Source: Vagococcus proximus (lineage in GTDB: Bacteria > Bacillota > Bacilli > Lactobacillales > Vagococcaceae). Taken from it: a stretch of 64,000 nucleotides of DNA. The notes under the pieces are model-generated. The model was given only the letters and a program-made list of their open reading frames with translations, was not told where the DNA came from and did no database searches. Shown piece after piece: positions 1 through 12,580 of this stretch; position 1 is the first letter of the stretch, and the number at the start of each line of letters is the position of its first letter. Location: NCBI RefSeq assembly GCF_029143285.1, contig NZ_JAPDSH010000001.1:124001-188000 (forward strand). Direction: 5' to 3'. A program made the position numbers and the translations under genes.

Positions 1-624
1 GCTTATAACTACATGAAGAAAGTCGCTGAAGATGGCGGAGTTGCTTTATTCGTAGGAACTAAAAAACAAGCTCAAGAAGCTGTTAAAGAAGAAGCTACTC
101 GCGCTGGTCAATACTATGTAAACCACCGTTGGTTAGGTGGAACTTTAACTAACTGGGATACTATCCAAAAACGTATCGCTCGCTTAAAAGAAATCAACAA
201 AATGGAAGAAGATGGCGTATTCGATTTACTTCCTAAAAAAGAAGTTGCTGGTTTAAACAAACAACGCGAACGTCTTGAAAAATTCTTAGGTGGTATCGCT
301 GATATGCCAAGAATTCCAGATGTTATGTTCATCGTTGACCCTCGTAAAGAGCGTATTGCAGTTCAAGAAGCTCAAAAATTAAACATTCCAATCGTTGCTA
401 TGGTTGATACTAACTGTGATCCAGATGAGATCGATGTTGTTATCCCATCAAATGACGATGCAATTCGTGCAGTTAAATTAATTGCTGGAAAAATGGCTGA
501 TGCTTTCATCGAAGGAAACCAAGGTGAAGATCAAGTTGTTGAAGAAACTTTCGCAGCAGATAAAGCTGAAGATACTACTTCAATCGAAGAAATCGTTGAA
601 GTTGTTGAAGGCGACAACGCTTAA
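1..624 (+). CDS. rpsB: 30S ribosomal protein S2, 5' end outside window
   Basis: Ribosomal protein S2, which binds the 16S rRNA at the head-body junction of the small subunit. The frame is open from base 1, so 207 residues are visible and roughly 50 N-terminal residues lie upstream of the window. Family blocks are clear: [10 protein letters not shown] near the start, [14 protein letters not shown], and [12 protein letters not shown] followed by [14 protein letters not shown]. The last 35 residues form a strongly acidic tail rich in Glu and Asp, as in other Firmicute S2 proteins. It is followed by a hairpin and then tsf, the usual bacterial order. Confidence 0.97.
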   Translation, partial: AYNYMKKVAEDGGVALFVGTKKQAQEAVKEEATRAGQYYVNHRWLGGTLTNWDTIQKRIARLKEINKMEEDGVFDLLPKKEVAGLNKQRERLEKFLGGIADMPRIPDVMFIVDPRKERIAVQEAQKLNIPIVAMVDTNCDPDEIDVVIPSNDDAIRAVKLIAGKMADAFIEGNQGEDQVVEETFAADKAEDTTSIEEIVEVVEGDNA

Positions 625-651
625 TAAGCTTTTTAATAATCTTTAAACTTG

Positions 652-723
652 AGACTGTCTCAAAGGCTATTGATCGGTTGGCGAAAATAAGTAGCCTAGA
701 CTTCCTTTGAGGCAGTTTTTTTA
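652..723 (+). terminator. Hairpin with T-run between rpsB and tsf (attenuator-like)
   Basis: A long imperfect hairpin: ACTGTCTCAAAGGCTA on the left arm pairs with TAGCC and CCTTTGAGGCAGT on the right, followed by seven T. It has the form of an intrinsic terminator but sits between two genes that are normally cotranscribed, so it probably lets only part of the transcription through to tsf. Confidence 0.7.
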
Positions 724-768
724 AACAAATATAACTAGACACATCTATAATTAGGAGGAAATAATATT

Positions 769-1644
769 ATGAAAATTACAGCTGCTATGGTTAAAGAATT
801 ACGCGACGCTACAGGCGTTGGTATGATGGACGCTAAAAAAGCATTAGTTGAAGTTGATGGAGATATGGATAAAGCCGTTGACTTTTTAAGAGAAAAAGGA
901 TTAGCAAAAGCTGCTAACAAAGGCGACAGAATCGCTGCTGAAGGTTTAGCTAACGTACACGTTGCAGGAAATACTGCTGCTATCGTTGAAGTTAACTCAG
1001 AAACAGATTTCGTATCTAAAAATGAAATGTTCGTTGATTTAGTTGCTAAAATCGCTAAATTAGTTGCTGAAAACAAACCAGCAAACATGGAAGAAGCTTT
1101 AGCTATTACAACTGAAAATGGAACTATCGAAAAAGAATGTTTAGAAGCTACTACTGTTATCGGTGAAAAAATTAGCTTCCGTCGTTTCGAATTAGTTGAA
1201 AAAACTGATAACCAAGCATTCGGTGCTTACTTACATATGGGTGGACGTATTGCTGTTCTTACAACAATCGACGGTACTACTGACGAAGATATGGCGAAAG
1301 ATATTGCTATGCACGTTGCAGCTATCAACCCTCGTTACGTTTCTAAAGATCAAGTATCTGCAGAAGAATTAGAACATGAAAAAACAGTTCTTACTGAACA
1401 AGCTTTAAATGAAGGCAAACCAGCTAACATCGTTGAGAAAATGGTTGTTGGACGTATGCAAAAATTCTTAGCAGAAATCTGTTTAGTAGACCAACCTTTC
1501 GTTAAAGATCCAGACTTAACAGTTGCTAAATTTGCTGCAACTAAAGATGCTACAGTTAAATCATTCATTCGTTTTGAAGTAGGCGAAGGTATGGAAAAAC
1601 GTGAAGAAAACTTTGCGGAAGAAGTAGCTAACCAAATGAAATAA
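769..1644 (+). CDS. tsf: Translation elongation factor Ts
   Basis: Guanine nucleotide exchange factor that regenerates EF-Tu-GTP from EF-Tu-GDP in the cytoplasm. The 291 residues match the usual length. The N-terminal UBA-like region carries the first signature ([17 protein letters not shown], residues about 10-26) and the second signature [11 protein letters not shown] follows at about residues 75-85; the rest is the dimerisation core. The ATG follows AGGAGG at 753-758 by 10 bases. The gene follows rpsB after an attenuator-like hairpin and is closed by a strong terminator. Confidence 0.97.
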   Translation: MKITAAMVKELRDATGVGMMDAKKALVEVDGDMDKAVDFLREKGLAKAANKGDRIAAEGLANVHVAGNTAAIVEVNSETDFVSKNEMFVDLVAKIAKLVAENKPANMEEALAITTENGTIEKECLEATTVIGEKISFRRFELVEKTDNQAFGAYLHMGGRIAVLTTIDGTTDEDMAKDIAMHVAAINPRYVSKDQVSAEELEHEKTVLTEQALNEGKPANIVEKMVVGRMQKFLAEICLVDQPFVKDPDLTVAKFAATKDATVKSFIRFEVGEGMEKREENFAEEVANQMK

Positions 1645-1673
1645 TCAAACTGTCTCAACTTTTTGAGAGGGTT

Positions 1674-1711
1674 GGGAACGCAATTACGTGTTAATTGCGC
1701 TCCCTTTTTTT
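1674..1711 (+). terminator. Intrinsic terminator after tsf
   Basis: GGGA-CGCAATTA pairs with TTAATTGCG-TCCC around a CGTG loop, followed by a run of T. It ends the rpsB-tsf unit. A smaller hairpin, CTCAA-TTTT-TTGAG, precedes it at about 1653-1668. Confidence 0.88.
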
Positions 1712-1733
1712 AGGCAAAATCAGACTTTTTAGA

Positions 1734-1762
1734 CTGAAAGCACTTAATAGCTGTGTTAAAAT
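1734..1762 (+). promoter_or_regulatory. Putative promoter of pyrH-frr
   Basis: Possible -35 CTGAAA (1734-1739), 17-base spacer, -10 TAAAAT (1757-1762) with an extended TGT just upstream. It lies directly after the tsf terminator and about 30 bases before the pyrH start. Confidence 0.5.
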
Positions 1763-1793
1763 GACTATAGGATCATAAATGGAGGGAATAGAG

Positions 1794-2516
1794 ATGGAAC
1801 AACCTAAATATAAACGCATTATTTTAAAAGTGAGTGGAGAAGCTCTTGCTGGAGAGGCTGGCTTCGGTATTAAACCGCCAGTTATTGAAGAAATTGTGAA
1901 AGAAATTAAAGAAGTTCATGATTTAGGTGTAGAAATCGCTATTGTTGTTGGTGGAGGAAACATTTGGCGTGGAACTATCGGTGAAGAAATGGGTATGGAA
2001 CGTGCACAAGCTGACTATATGGGGATGCTTGCGACAGTTATGAATGCTCTTGCTTTACAAGATACGTTAGAAAATATTGGGGTTGGCACTCGTGTTCAAT
2101 CTTCAATCGAAATGCGTCAAATTGCTGAACCTTATATTCGTCGTCGTGCAGTACGTCACCTTGAAAAAGGCCGTGTTGTTATCTTCGCAGCAGGTACAGG
2201 TAATCCTTACTTCTCAACAGACACAACAGCAGCTTTAAGAGCGGCTGAAATTGAAGCAGATGTTATTTTGATGGCTAAAAATAATGTTGATGGTGTCTAC
2301 TCAGCTGATCCTAAAGTGGATTCAGAGGCAACTAAATTTGAAGAATTGACTCATTTAGATGTTATTTCAAAAGGGTTACAAGTTATGGATTCAACAGCAA
2401 GTTCACTAAGTATGGACAACGATATTCCACTTGTTGTCTTCAACTTAAATGAACCTGGAAATATTAAACGAGTTTGTTTAGGTGAAAACATCGGAACAAC
2501 CGTAAGGGGGAAATAA
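1794..2516 (+). CDS. pyrH: UMP kinase
   Basis: Hexameric bacterial UMP kinase, converting UMP and ATP to UDP and ADP in pyrimidine nucleotide synthesis; amino acid kinase fold. Seen: the N-terminal KVSGEALAG phosphate-binding loop, [24 protein letters not shown], and [14 protein letters not shown] near the C-terminal third. An in-frame ATG at 1779 exists, but the GGAGGG at 1781-1786 is correctly spaced only for the ATG at 1794, giving 240 residues, the normal length. Only one base separates its stop from the frr start, so the two are translated together. Confidence 0.96.
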   Translation: MEQPKYKRIILKVSGEALAGEAGFGIKPPVIEEIVKEIKEVHDLGVEIAIVVGGGNIWRGTIGEEMGMERAQADYMGMLATVMNALALQDTLENIGVGTRVQSSIEMRQIAEPYIRRRAVRHLEKGRVVIFAAGTGNPYFSTDTTAALRAAEIEADVILMAKNNVDGVYSADPKVDSEATKFEELTHLDVISKGLQVMDSTASSLSMDNDIPLVVFNLNEPGNIKRVCLGENIGTTVRGK

Positions 2517-2517
2517 A

Positions 2518-3075
2518 ATGGCAAAAGAAATCTTAGCATCAGCTAAAGAGAGAATGACTAAAGCGGAAGACAGCTTACGTCGAGAATTAGGTCAAATACG
2601 TGCGGGACGCGCTAATGCAAGTCTTTTAGATCGTATTCAAGTAGATTATTATGGTGCTCCAACTCCATTAAACGCTATTGCATCAATTAACGTACCAGAG
2701 GCTCGCGTCTTAATGATTACACCATTTGATAAAACAGCTTTAGAAAACATTGAAAAAGCTATTATGGCAAGTGATATCGGAATTAGCCCAGCTAATGATG
2801 GTAATGTTATTCGTTTGGTTATTCCACAATTAACTGAAGAGCGTCGTAAAGACTTAGCTAAAGAAGTTGGTAAATATGCTGAATCAGCTAAAGTAGCTGT
2901 TCGTAACATTCGTCGTGATGCAATTGACGATCTTAAGAAAAAAGAAAAAGCTAAAGAAATTTCTGAAGATGAGTTACGTGTATTTGAAAAAGAAGTTCAA
3001 ACTTTAACAGATAACAGTACAAAATCTATTGATGAGATTACATCTGAAAAAGAAAAAGAACTATTAGACGTATAA
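2518..3075 (+). CDS. frr: Ribosome recycling factor
   Basis: Works with EF-G to split the post-termination ribosome. The 185-residue length is exactly that of the family. Recognisable blocks are [19 protein letters not shown] near the N-terminus, [20 protein letters not shown], and the C-terminal helix with [13 protein letters not shown] and KEKELLDV. Its start follows the pyrH stop by one base, with GGGGG inside the pyrH end acting as the ribosome site. A terminator follows at once. Confidence 0.97.
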   Translation: MAKEILASAKERMTKAEDSLRRELGQIRAGRANASLLDRIQVDYYGAPTPLNAIASINVPEARVLMITPFDKTALENIEKAIMASDIGISPANDGNVIRLVIPQLTEERRKDLAKEVGKYAESAKVAVRNIRRDAIDDLKKKEKAKEISEDELRVFEKEVQTLTDNSTKSIDEITSEKEKELLDV

Positions 3076-3076
3076 A

Positions 3077-3107
3077 AAAGAGGGCCGTGAATTCGGCTCT
3101 TTTTTTT
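3077..3107 (+). terminator. Intrinsic terminator after frr
   Basis: GAG-GG-CCG / CGG-C-TC hairpin (AGAGGGCCG with CGGCTCT) around a TGAATT loop, followed by eight T. Confidence 0.82.
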
Positions 3108-3193
3108 ATTTTGTTAATAAAAATTAAAAATCAGTTAATATGTTACTTAAATGTAAAAATAACTCCAATTAATAGGACTTTTTAAGGACTTTT

Positions 3194-3202
3194 TGCTACA
3201 AT
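3194..3202 (+). promoter_or_regulatory. Extended -10 promoter of uppS-cdsA
   Basis: TGC-TACAAT (TACAAT at 3197-3202) 36 bases before the uppS start. No good -35 is visible at the right distance, so recognition would depend on the extended -10. Confidence 0.45.
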
Positions 3203-3238
3203 AAACGATAGAAAGAAATGTTTAAGGGGAGGCATACA

Positions 3239-4027
3239 ATGTTTCGTTTATTTCCACAAAAAGAGAAATATCAACAAGGAACAAAAGAATGGTCATTTGA
3301 TACAAATGGACCTATTCCACAACATATTGCTGTCATTATGGATGGTAATGGTAGATGGGCTCAAAATAGACGATTACCACGAGTAGCAGGACATAAGGAA
3401 GGCATGAATAATGTCAAAAAAATAACGAAGCAAGCAAGCCAACTGGGTGTAAAAGTTTTAACCCTGTATGCTTTTTCAACTGAAAATTGGAAAAGACCCA
3501 CTGAAGAAGTGGATTTTTTAATGCAATTACCAGTAGACTTTTTTGATACATTTGTTCCAGAGCTAATAGAAGAGAATGTTCGAGTTGAGGTGATGGGGTA
3601 TACAGAGTATTTACCTGAGCATACCCAAAAAGCAATCAAGGATGCAATGGATCAGACAAAAGCTAATACTGGTATGGTATTAAATTTTGCACTTAATTAC
3701 GGTAGTCGTGCCGAGATTCTAACAGCAGTGAATAAGGCTGTAGAGGACGTAAGAGCAGGAGCAGTTGAAGGTGAGATAACAGAAGAAATATTATCTGGCT
3801 ATATGATGACAGCTAATTTAGGTTCAGAGTTACAAGATCCTGATTTATTAATTCGTACAAGTGGTGAAGAACGCATAAGTAATTTTTTATTGTGGCAAAT
3901 TGCTTACAGTGAGTTGTTCTTTACAGAAGCCTATTGGCCTGATTTTGATAGCAAACATTTTGAAGAAGCACTTGCTTCATATCAAAAAAGAAATCGTCGG
4001 TTTGGTGGATTAGACGAATCTAAATAG
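3239..4027 (+). CDS. uppS: Isoprenyl transferase (undecaprenyl diphosphate synthase)
   Basis: Cis-prenyltransferase that builds the C55 lipid carrier for peptidoglycan and wall polymers. The signature IAVIMDGNGRWA, with the catalytic Asp and the Arg/Trp pair, is at about residues 26-37; RVAGHKEGMNNVK, LTLYAFSTENWKRP and the C-terminal DPDLLIRTSGEERISNFLLWQ with YSELFFT are all present. A longer frame starts at 3218, but AAGGGGAGG at 3224-3232 lies inside it and points to the ATG at 3239, giving 262 residues. It is followed by cdsA after 42 bases, the common Firmicute order. Confidence 0.95.
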   Translation: MFRLFPQKEKYQQGTKEWSFDTNGPIPQHIAVIMDGNGRWAQNRRLPRVAGHKEGMNNVKKITKQASQLGVKVLTLYAFSTENWKRPTEEVDFLMQLPVDFFDTFVPELIEENVRVEVMGYTEYLPEHTQKAIKDAMDQTKANTGMVLNFALNYGSRAEILTAVNKAVEDVRAGAVEGEITEEILSGYMMTANLGSELQDPDLLIRTSGEERISNFLLWQIAYSELFFTEAYWPDFDSKHFEEALASYQKRNRRFGGLDESK

Positions 4028-4069
4028 ATAGAAATAAAAAAGAAGTAGTGGAGAGGAAGTTACATTCAA

Positions 4070-4876
4070 ATGAAGCAACGTGTTATTACGGCAATTATTG
4101 CTCTAATTTTATTTATTCCTGTTATTATTTTTGGAGGTTGGGCAATTGAAATAACAGCAACAGTATTGGCTGTGATCGGAGTATATGAGTTATTTAGAAT
4201 GAAAGGAATCGAATTTAAAAGTATTGAAGGTGTATTAGCTAGCTTGGCGACAATCGCGTTAGTCTTTCCGATTCACAAATACTTAGGATTTATTCCTGAA
4301 GGAACAGATGTTTTGAGTATCTTTTACATTTTAATTATGGGATTCTTAGCTTTAACAGTTTTTTCAAAAAATACGTATTCAATTGAGCAAGCTGCATTTC
4401 CTGCGCTTGTGACACTGTATGTTGGTATGGGGTTTAAGTATTTCTTACTTGCTCGTGGAGAAGGTCCGAGTCTGGTCATTTTAATGTTTGGTTTAATGGT
4501 AGTTTGGACAACTGATATTGGAGCATACATGTTTGGTAGAGCATTTGGTAAAAATAAATTAGCACCAAACGTGTCACCTAATAAAACATTAGAAGGCTCT
4601 GCTGGTGGTATCTTAAGTGCGGTTGTTTTCGCCTTGATTTACTTAAATTTCTACCCAGCACAAGAATATTTTGGTTTTAATTTAGTGTCAATGATTATCT
4701 TTACTATTATCTTCTCAATGGTTGGGCAATTTGGTGATCTTGTAGAATCAGCTTATAAACGCCATTTCGAAGTTAAAGATTCTGGTAAAATATTACCTGG
4801 TCATGGTGGTATTTTAGATCGATTTGATAGTATGTTATTCGTATTCCCAGTTATGCACATACTAGGATTATTTTAA
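4070..4876 (+). CDS. cdsA: Phosphatidate cytidylyltransferase
   Basis: Integral membrane enzyme making CDP-diacylglycerol from phosphatidic acid and CTP, the branch point of phospholipid synthesis. The 268 residues contain about eight hydrophobic segments and the CdsA signature near the C-terminus: SAYKRHFEVKDSG, then LPGHGGILDRFDSM. A GAGAGGAAG ribosome site precedes the ATG by 10 bases. It is cotranscribed with uppS and closed by a terminator. Confidence 0.94.
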   Translation: MKQRVITAIIALILFIPVIIFGGWAIEITATVLAVIGVYELFRMKGIEFKSIEGVLASLATIALVFPIHKYLGFIPEGTDVLSIFYILIMGFLALTVFSKNTYSIEQAAFPALVTLYVGMGFKYFLLARGEGPSLVILMFGLMVVWTTDIGAYMFGRAFGKNKLAPNVSPNKTLEGSAGGILSAVVFALIYLNFYPAQEYFGFNLVSMIIFTIIFSMVGQFGDLVESAYKRHFEVKDSGKILPGHGGILDRFDSMLFVFPVMHILGLF

Positions 4877-4879
4877 TAA

Positions 4880-4919
4880 AAAAGTTCAACTTGCGTCTTA
4901 GCGAGTTGGACTTTTTTTG
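4880..4919 (+). terminator. Intrinsic terminator after cdsA
   Basis: AAAGTTCAACT pairs with AGTTGGACTTT around an interrupted loop, followed by seven T. Confidence 0.85.
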
Positions 4920-4956
4920 TTTGTGAAAGAGCACCTATTGTTTGGAGAAAACAATT

Positions 4957-4985
4957 TTGGCGGTTTTCATTATTTATGTTAAAAT
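4957..4985 (+). promoter_or_regulatory. Putative promoter of rseP-proS-polC
   Basis: TTGGCG (4957-4962), 17-base spacer, TAAAAT (4980-4985) with an extended TGT. This leaves a leader of about 90 bases before rseP. Confidence 0.55.
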
Positions 4986-5082
4986 ATAGGGAGGTACATT
5001 ATTAAGTAAGAGGTATCTTTAAAATTAAATAAATGTGGAAACGCATGAAGTCATCCTAAGAAAGTGGGGAGTGTGATAGACA

Positions 5083-6372
5083 GTGATTAAAACAATATTG
5101 ACCTTCTTATTCGTATTCTGTGTTATCGTTATAATACATGAATTAGGTCACTTTATATTTGCGAAACGATCAGGTATTTTAGTCAGAGAGTTTTCTGTGG
5201 GAATGGGGCCAAAATTATTTTCACATCAAGGTAAGGATGGAACAACCTATACAGTCCGTATGATTCCAATGGGCGGTTATGTCAGAATGGCTGGTTTAGG
5301 TGAAGAAGAGGTTGAAATAAGACCAGGACAACCTATTTCAGTAGAACTTGATAAGGATAATGTGGTGACACGACTTAATACAAGTTCGAAAGTTCAACTG
5401 ACTAACAGTGTTCCAATGGAGGTCATTCGTTACGACTTAGAAAATGAGTTATATGTGACAGGTTACCTATATGGTGATATTGAGCAAGAAACACGTTACT
5501 CAGTGAATCATGATGCGACAATTATTGAAGAAGATGGAACAGAAGTTAGAATTGCACCAACTGATGTTCAGTTTCAATCAGCTAAATTGTGGCAGCGTGC
5601 GTTAACCAATTTTGCAGGACCATTATTTAACTTTATTCTAACGTTTGTAGTTTTTACGATTGTATTGTTTATGCAAGGCGGTGTTAAGCAACCTGATATG
5701 AGCAGTGTGATCGGTGGAGTTGAAAAGGGCGGTATTGCTGAAACAGCCGGTATAAAACCTGGTGATAAAATTATTGAAATTGGTGGTGAAAAAATTGCTG
5801 ATTTCGATGCCATTGGGACTGAATTAACCGCTCACAAAAATGAAGACGTTAAGGTTGTACTGGATCGTGATGGTAAGGAAAAAGAGGTCACTCTGAAGCC
5901 TAAGTCTAAAGAACTTGAAGATGGTACGAAACGAGTTATGATAGGCATTACATCAGGCACGACTTTTACTAAGTTAACTTTTGTTGAAAAGTTAAAATCA
6001 GCTGCTAAGCAAACACTTATCAGTGCAACAGTAATTTTTGTCGCACTTAAAGATTTAATCATGGGCTTCAGCCTAAATAAGTTGGGCGGACCTGTTATGA
6101 TTTTCCAAGTATCTTCACAAGTTGCCAATGAAGGAATGATTATGATTCTTAATTTCATGGGTATGCTGAGTGTCAATTTAGGTATTATGAATTTATTACC
6201 TATTCCGGCTTTAGATGGTGGGAAATTACTGCTTAATCTATATGAAGCAATCAGAAGAAAACCGTTAAGTCCTGAAAGCGAGGGGAAAATCACATTAGTT
6301 GGTTTTGCTTTCATGATGATTTTAATGATTTTAGTAACATGGAACGATATCATGCGCTTCTTCTTTAGATAA
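5083..6372 (+). CDS. rseP: Site-2 zinc metalloprotease RseP/RasP
   Basis: Membrane-embedded protease that cuts transmembrane substrates such as anti-sigma factors and signal peptide remnants. The zinc motif HELGH is at residues 19-23 in the first transmembrane helix; a PDZ domain lies around residues 195-275 (GIKPGDKIIEIGG); the third active-site motif NLLPIPALDGGKLL is near residue 375, followed by a final membrane helix. The start is GTG, 9 bases after GGGGAGTG. The 429 residues fit the family. It sits in the conserved cdsA-rseP-proS-polC neighbourhood. Confidence 0.95.
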   Translation: MIKTILTFLFVFCVIVIIHELGHFIFAKRSGILVREFSVGMGPKLFSHQGKDGTTYTVRMIPMGGYVRMAGLGEEEVEIRPGQPISVELDKDNVVTRLNTSSKVQLTNSVPMEVIRYDLENELYVTGYLYGDIEQETRYSVNHDATIIEEDGTEVRIAPTDVQFQSAKLWQRALTNFAGPLFNFILTFVVFTIVLFMQGGVKQPDMSSVIGGVEKGGIAETAGIKPGDKIIEIGGEKIADFDAIGTELTAHKNEDVKVVLDRDGKEKEVTLKPKSKELEDGTKRVMIGITSGTTFTKLTFVEKLKSAAKQTLISATVIFVALKDLIMGFSLNKLGGPVMIFQVSSQVANEGMIMILNFMGMLSVNLGIMNLLPIPALDGGKLLLNLYEAIRRKPLSPESEGKITLVGFAFMMILMILVTWNDIMRFFFR

Positions 6373-6388
6373 CTAAAAGGAAGCTTAA

Positions 6389-8119
<1,731 letters not shown>

Positions 8120-8140
8120 TTTTCGATAAACGAAAAAAGT

Positions 8141-8182
8141 GAGGCGGTCAGCGTTGTTAAAGCTTGGCTGTCTCTTTCTTTT
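8141..8182 (+). terminator. Weak hairpin with T-rich tail between proS and polC
   Basis: GAGGCGGTC can pair with GGCTGTCTC using several G-T wobbles, followed by TTTCTTTT. It could be a weak attenuator; pairing is imperfect. Confidence 0.35.
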
Positions 8183-8206
8183 GACTAAAGAAAAGGAGGA
8201 GCTTAT

Positions 8207-11200
8207 ATGTCATTAAATCCAACAGAATTATTTGAAAAACTTCTGGATCAAATGGGTTTAGAAGAAACGTTTAGAAATCAACCAGCCCTCTTAAATGGAA
8301 AAGTTGAAAAAGTAGTGGTCCATAAAATCAGTCGATGTTGGGATTTCTATTTAAAATTTGATACTATTTTACCCGTTAATTTATACCGTTTAATGAGCCA
8401 AAGATTGGAGATGGCCTTTAAAGATATTGCAAAAGTTAGAATGACGATTGCAAGTGACCAAACTACTGTAACGGAAGATGAAATTCAAAGTTATTGGGAC
8501 TTGAGTATTGAGGCGTCAAATTGTAACCGTTCGGTTGTTGATAGTGCACTAAGAGGACAAGTCCCTCTTTATAAAGACGGTAAAGTCGTTTTATTAGTGG
8601 AAAATGAAGGGGTTATTGATTATTTGAAGCAGCAATATTTGCCAGCTGTTGAGGATGCTTATCTTTCATTTGGGTTTCCAAAAATAAAAATTATTCCTGA
8701 GCTTAACTTGGCTCAAGCGGAAGCTAATAAAGAAGCCTTTATGGCACGTCAACAAGAGCAACAAGAACGCATGATGGCTGAAGCTGCAGCTGCCATGGAA
8801 AAAAATGAACAAATGAAACAAAAGAAAAAAAGTGAACCAACAGCACTTGACGGACCCATTCAAATGGGTAAACCGATTAATCCTAGTGAAATGATCATGT
8901 CGATGGCCGATATAACCGAAGAGGAACGCAGTGTTGTTATTGAAGGATATGTCTTTGATGTCGAGGTTCGTGATTTACGTTCGGGGCGTCAAATCTTAAC
9001 AGTAAAAATCACTGATTATACCTCATCATTCTCAGTGAAGAAATTCTCAAATGGTGAAAAAGATGAAGCTATATTTGCAGCTATCAAAAAAGGGATGTGG
9101 CTAAAAGTTCGTGGTGGTATTCAAGAAGATACCTATGCGAGAGATTTAGTTTTGAACGCTAGAGATATGATGGAAGTTCATAAAAAAGGTCGTGTGGATA
9201 CCTCCCCAGCTGATAGCAAACGAGTTGAGCTACATATGCACACTAATATGAGTACAATGGATGCCATAACTGGTGCCAGTGAGTTAGTAGCTCAAGCTGC
9301 CAAATGGGGCATGCCGGCAGTTGCAATAACGGACCATTATGGTGCTCAAAGTTTCCCTGATGCTCATGGAGCTGGAAGAAAACATGGTATTAAAATTTTA
9401 TATGGGATTGAAGCTAATGTCGTAGATGATGGTGTGCCGATTGCCTATAATCCTCGACACCTATCTTTAACAGACTCGACTTATATTGTATTTGACGTTG
9501 AGACCACAGGGTTATCTGCGGTTTATGATACGATAATTGAGTTAGCCGCAGTTAAGATGCATAAAGGAAATGTTATTGAAACGTTTGAAGAATTCATTGA
9601 TCCAGGTCATCCTCTTTCTCAAACCACAATTAACTTAACTGGTATTACTGATGATATGGTACGCGGTTCGAAATCAGAAGAGGAAGTACTGAGACTATTT
9701 AAAGAGTTTTGTGGCGACGATATTTTAGTAGCTCACAATGCTAGTTTTGATATGGGCTTCTTAAACACCAGTTATGAAAAATACGATATAGAAGAAGCTC
9801 CTAATTCAGTGATTGATACCCTTGAATTGTCTCGATTCTTACATCCTGAGTGGAAAAGTCATCGTTTAAATACGTTAGCTAAGAAATATGGCGTTAATTT
9901 GGAACAACATCACCGTGCGATTTATGATTCAGAAACAACAGGACATTTGTGTTGGATATTCTTGAAAAAAGCACAAGAAGAACATGGTATTACGTATCAT
10001 GATGAATTAAATGAGCATATTGGTGAAGGGGATTCTTATAAACGTGCCCGTCCTTTCCATGCGACTATCATGGCGACAACTCAAGCAGGGCTTAAAAATC
10101 TATTTAAACTAATCTCAATGTCTAATATTGATTATTATTATAGAACACCTCGTATTCCTCGTTCGCAATTATCGAAATTACGCGAAGGTTTAGTTGTAGG
10201 TTCGGCATGTAGTGGTGGTGAAATTTTTGAAGCGATGATGCAAAAAGGGGTAGAAGAAGCCAAGAAGCGAGCTAAGTTCTATGATTATATTGAAATAATG
10301 CCTAAGCCAGTTTATGCGCCACTTATTGAGCAAGAGTTGGTTAAAAATGAGCATGATTTAGAAGAGATTATTACAAACTTAATTAAGATTGCTGATGAAC
10401 TTGAGAAACCTGTAGTAGCAACAGGGAATGTTCATTACTTAAATGAAACAGATGGTATTTATCGTAAGATTCTTGTGAATTCATTAGGTGGAGCTAGTCC
10501 TTTAAACCGCCATAGTTTACCTGAAGTTCATTTTAGAACAACGAACGAAATGTTAGATGAGTTTGCATTCTTGGGTGAGGAAGAAGCCAAGCGTGTTGTT
10601 GTAACGAATACACAGTTGGTAGCCAGTTGGTTTGACGAGATTACCCCAGTAAAAGATGACTTGTATACGCCGAAGATTGAAGGGGCCGAACAAGAAATTA
10701 CAGATTTGAGTTACAATGAGGCGAAAAAACTGTATGGTGACCCACTACCAGATATCGTTGAGAAACGTTTGAAAAAGGAATTGGATAGTATTATCGGGAA
10801 TGGGTTCTCGGTTATCTATCTGATATCTCAAAAACTTGTTCACAAGAGTTTGGAAGATGGCTATTTAGTAGGGTCTCGTGGTTCGGTAGGCTCAAGTTTT
10901 GTTGCGACGATGACCGGTATCACAGAGGTTAATCCTCTAGCTCCTCATTATAGATGTCCAGACTGTCAATATACTGAATTTTTTGAAGATGGTTCGGTAG
11001 GGTCAGGTTTTGATTTACCTGAAAAACCATGTCCTGAATGTGGTGCTCGTTTATTTAAAGACGGACATGATATTCCGTTTGAAACCTTCCTTGGTTTCCA
11101 TGGGGATAAAGTTCCCGATATTGATTTGAACTTCTCAGGAGATTATCAAGCGGAAGCTCATAACTATACGAAAGTATTATTCGGTGAAGAGTATGTTTAC

Positions 11201-12544
11201 CGTGCGGGAACTATCGGTACAGTTGCTGATAAGACAGCGTATGGATTTGTAAAGGGGTATGAACGTGATAATAACCTCAACTTTAGAAATGCTGAAATCG
11301 ATCGTTTGGCAAAAGGGTCTACTGGTGTTAAAAGAACGACTGGACAGCATCCAGGGGGGATTATTGTTATTCCTGATTATATGGATGTTTATGATTTTTC
11401 ACCAATTCAATTCCCAGCAGATGATCAAAATTCAGAATGGAAAACAACCCATTTTGATTTCCATTCGATTCACGATAATGTATTAAAACTTGATATCTTA
11501 GGTCACGATGATCCGACGGTTATCAGAATGCTGCAAGATTTATCAGGGATTGATCCTAAAACAATTCCAACCGATGATCCTGAAGTGATGAAAATTTTCT
11601 CAGGCCCACAGGTACTTGGCGTAGAGCCAGATCAGATATACTCTAAGACGGGCTCTTTAGGTATTCCTGAATTTGGAACACACTTTGTACGTGGGATGTT
11701 AGAACAAACTCATCCAACGACATTTGCTGAGTTATTACAAATTTCAGGACTGTCACATGGTACTGATGTATGGCTAGGTAATGCTGAGGAACTGATTAGT
11801 AAAGGTCAAACAACACTGGCAGAAGTAATCGGTTGTCGTGATGATATCATGGTTTACTTGATTCACAATGGGTTGGAAGATGGTCTTGCCTTTAAGATTA
11901 TGGAAAGTGTGCGTAAAGGGAAAGGTATCCCTGAAGATTGGCAAAAAGAGATGCGTGATGTAGGGATTGCGGAATGGTATATTGAGTCATGTTTGAAAAT
12001 CAAGTACATGTTCCCGAAAGCCCATGCGGCAGCTTATGTTTTAATGGCGCTACGTGTAGCCTATTTCAAAGTTTATTATCCAATCCTTTATTATGCAGCA
12101 TACTTCTCTGTACGTGCGGATGATTTTGATTTGGTCGCAATGTCAAAAGGTAAAGAAGCAGTCAAAACTCAAATGAAAGAAATTAAAGATAAAGGCCGAG
12201 AAGCTTCTACTAAAGAGAAGAATTTACTGACTGTATTAGAGTTGTGTAATGAAATGTTAGAGCGTGGTTATACGTTCCAAATGATTGATTTATATAAATC
12301 AGATGCAGAAAATTTTGTAATAGAAGGTAATTCATTAATAGCACCATTTAGAGCGGTTCCTGGTTTGGGGAATAACGTGGCGAAACAAATAATGGTAGCG
12401 CGTGAAGAACAAGAATTCTTATCTAAAGAAGATTTAGCTACTCGTGGTAAAGTATCGAAGACATTAATCGAATACATGACGGATAATGGTGTCTTAGAAG
12501 GTTTACCAGATGAGAACCAATTGTCACTGTTTGATATGTTATAA
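8207..12544 (+). CDS. polC: DNA polymerase III PolC-type alpha subunit
   Basis: Replicative DNA polymerase of low-GC Gram-positives with its own 3'-5' proofreading exonuclease. Domain order over 1445 residues: N-terminal domain, OB fold (about 240-330), PHP domain beginning ELHMHTNMS (about 340) that is split by the DEDD exonuclease (FDVETTGLS near 430, with HNASFDMGF), then the polymerase core with a zinc-finger-like CPDC...CPEC pair (about 917-950) and the catalytic [10 protein letters not shown] (about 970). The start follows AAAGGAGGAG. It is the last gene of the rseP-proS-polC run. Confidence 0.97.
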   Translation: MSLNPTELFEKLLDQMGLEETFRNQPALLNGKVEKVVVHKISRCWDFYLKFDTILPVNLYRLMSQRLEMAFKDIAKVRMTIASDQTTVTEDEIQSYWDLSIEASNCNRSVVDSALRGQVPLYKDGKVVLLVENEGVIDYLKQQYLPAVEDAYLSFGFPKIKIIPELNLAQAEANKEAFMARQQEQQERMMAEAAAAMEKNEQMKQKKKSEPTALDGPIQMGKPINPSEMIMSMADITEEERSVVIEGYVFDVEVRDLRSGRQILTVKITDYTSSFSVKKFSNGEKDEAIFAAIKKGMWLKVRGGIQEDTYARDLVLNARDMMEVHKKGRVDTSPADSKRVELHMHTNMSTMDAITGASELVAQAAKWGMPAVAITDHYGAQSFPDAHGAGRKHGIKILYGIEANVVDDGVPIAYNPRHLSLTDSTYIVFDVETTGLSAVYDTIIELAAVKMHKGNVIETFEEFIDPGHPLSQTTINLTGITDDMVRGSKSEEEVLRLFKEFCGDDILVAHNASFDMGFLNTSYEKYDIEEAPNSVIDTLELSRFLHPEWKSHRLNTLAKKYGVNLEQHHRAIYDSETTGHLCWIFLKKAQEEHGITYHDELNEHIGEGDSYKRARPFHATIMATTQAGLKNLFKLISMSNIDYYYRTPRIPRSQLSKLREGLVVGSACSGGEIFEAMMQKGVEEAKKRAKFYDYIEIMPKPVYAPLIEQELVKNEHDLEEIITNLIKIADELEKPVVATGNVHYLNETDGIYRKILVNSLGGASPLNRHSLPEVHFRTTNEMLDEFAFLGEEEAKRVVVTNTQLVASWFDEITPVKDDLYTPKIEGAEQEITDLSYNEAKKLYGDPLPDIVEKRLKKELDSIIGNGFSVIYLISQKLVHKSLEDGYLVGSRGSVGSSFVATMTGITEVNPLAPHYRCPDCQYTEFFEDGSVGSGFDLPEKPCPECGARLFKDGHDIPFETFLGFHGDKVPDIDLNFSGDYQAEAHNYTKVLFGEEYVYRAGTIGTVADKTAYGFVKGYERDNNLNFRNAEIDRLAKGSTGVKRTTGQHPGGIIVIPDYMDVYDFSPIQFPADDQNSEWKTTHFDFHSIHDNVLKLDILGHDDPTVIRMLQDLSGIDPKTIPTDDPEVMKIFSGPQVLGVEPDQIYSKTGSLGIPEFGTHFVRGMLEQTHPTTFAELLQISGLSHGTDVWLGNAEELISKGQTTLAEVIGCRDDIMVYLIHNGLEDGLAFKIMESVRKGKGIPEDWQKEMRDVGIAEWYIESCLKIKYMFPKAHAAAYVLMALRVAYFKVYYPILYYAAYFSVRADDFDLVAMSKGKEAVKTQMKEIKDKGREASTKEKNLLTVLELCNEMLERGYTFQMIDLYKSDAENFVIEGNSLIAPFRAVPGLGNNVAKQIMVAREEQEFLSKEDLATRGKVSKTLIEYMTDNGVLEGLPDENQLSLFDML

Positions 12545-12546
12545 AA

Positions 12547-12580
12547 AAAGAACCTAACCAGTTTACTGGTTAGGTTCTTT
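12547..12580. terminator. Bidirectional terminator between polC and the convergent phosphoesterase gene
   Basis: A perfect 15-base-pair hairpin: AAAGAACCTAACCAG, loop TTTA, CTGGTTAGGTTCTTT, with A-runs and T-runs on both sides. The stop codon of the minus-strand gene (12572-12570) lies inside the right arm, so one element serves both genes. Confidence 0.92.

Noticed and set aside
746-751. TATAAT just before the tsf ribosome site
   Set aside because: Transcription from it would start inside or after the AGGAGG, leaving no leader; chance match in AT-rich DNA.
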